NCBI GenBank assembly: GCA_021799035.1
Contig: JAJZBG010000002.1
Location: 1-64,000, forward strand
Length of the DNA stretch: 64,000 nucleotides
Reading direction: 5' to 3'
DNA from: Actinomycetes bacterium
GTDB lineage: Bacteria > Actinomycetota > Acidimicrobiia > Acidimicrobiales > Acidimicrobiaceae
Part shown: positions 63,948-64,000 of the stretch, one piece after another
Numbering within the stretch: the stretch's first letter is position 1
Layout of the letters: every line of letters begins with the position of its first letter
Program-made: the position numbers and the translations under genes
The notes under the pieces: generated by a model
Told to the model about the DNA's origin: nothing
The model's input: only the letters and a program-made list of their open reading frames with translations
Databases searched by the model: none

Positions 63948-64000
63948 TGTTCCCCGAAGAGGCTAGTGGAGTGGCCGTTACGGGGGAGGCTCAACTACTT

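Overview
The window looks like chromosomal DNA of an actinobacterium (Actinomycetota). The evidence is a complete Pup-proteasome locus (mpa, dop, pup, prcB, prcA, pafA), the F420 precursor enzyme FbiC, a DUF4193-type protein and a helY gene beside tatBC. By eye the GC content is moderate rather than high. TTG starts are common, and several genes have separate-reading relatives mainly in deep actinobacterial branches, so a moderate-GC, Acidimicrobiia-like organism is plausible; this is inference. No rRNA, tRNA, insertion sequence, phage gene or CRISPR array was seen. No gene is cut by either window edge.

Layout. 0.1-5.5 kb: housekeeping metabolism (TPR protein, class I aldolase, DUF1015 protein, HAD phosphatase, MDR oxidoreductase). 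5.6-8.4 kb: a secreted Ser/Thr-rich protein followed by a histidine kinase/response regulator pair. 8.5-15.9 kb, minus strand: tal, zwf, pgl (oxidative pentose phosphate pathway), fbiC and a LOG-family gene. 16.2-18.8 kb: a LON-substrate-binding-domain protein, three small envelope-type genes and trmI. 18.9-31.2 kb: an Asp-type ferredoxin, then mpa, dop, pup, prcB, prcA, pafA, lepB, tatB, tatC, helY. This order closely follows the mycobacterial trmI-to-helY region, with lepB in the place where pafBC would be expected. 31.3-38.3 kb: a tandem ThyX-like protein, an acidic DUF4193 protein, a GNAT protein, a repeat-bearing protein, nfo and an acyl-ACP thioesterase. 38.5-40.0 kb: a class II aldolase and an isochorismatase-type hydrolase.

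40.1-61.8 kb is a large cobalamin locus in two divergent arms. The minus arm reads cobO, cbiA, (membrane spermidine-synthase-like gene), cobI/cbiL, cobM/cbiF, cbiD, cbiET, cbiG-cobJ, ferredoxin, cbiC, cbiX. The plus arm starts with a cobalamin riboswitch and reads cobU, cobS, cbiB, a fused aminotransferase-cobyric acid synthase, cobN and a chlI/chlD-type ATPase. CbiD, CbiG and CbiX mark the cobalt-early (anaerobic-type) route, yet CobN plus a ChlID partner, the late chelatase, is also encoded. No precorrin-6A reductase (CobK/CbiJ) is visible. The window ends with an M50 membrane protease and a secreted protein of unknown function.

The most notable observations are the aminotransferase-CobQ fusion with an unusually compact aminotransferase half, the double set of cobaltochelatases with a missing reductase and a ferredoxin inside the operon, the tandem ThyX-like protein whose two halves each keep a different part of the ThyX signature, the Asp-ligated ferredoxin next to the proteasome genes, three near-identical 81-bp repeats, and several intergenic palindromes and hairpins.
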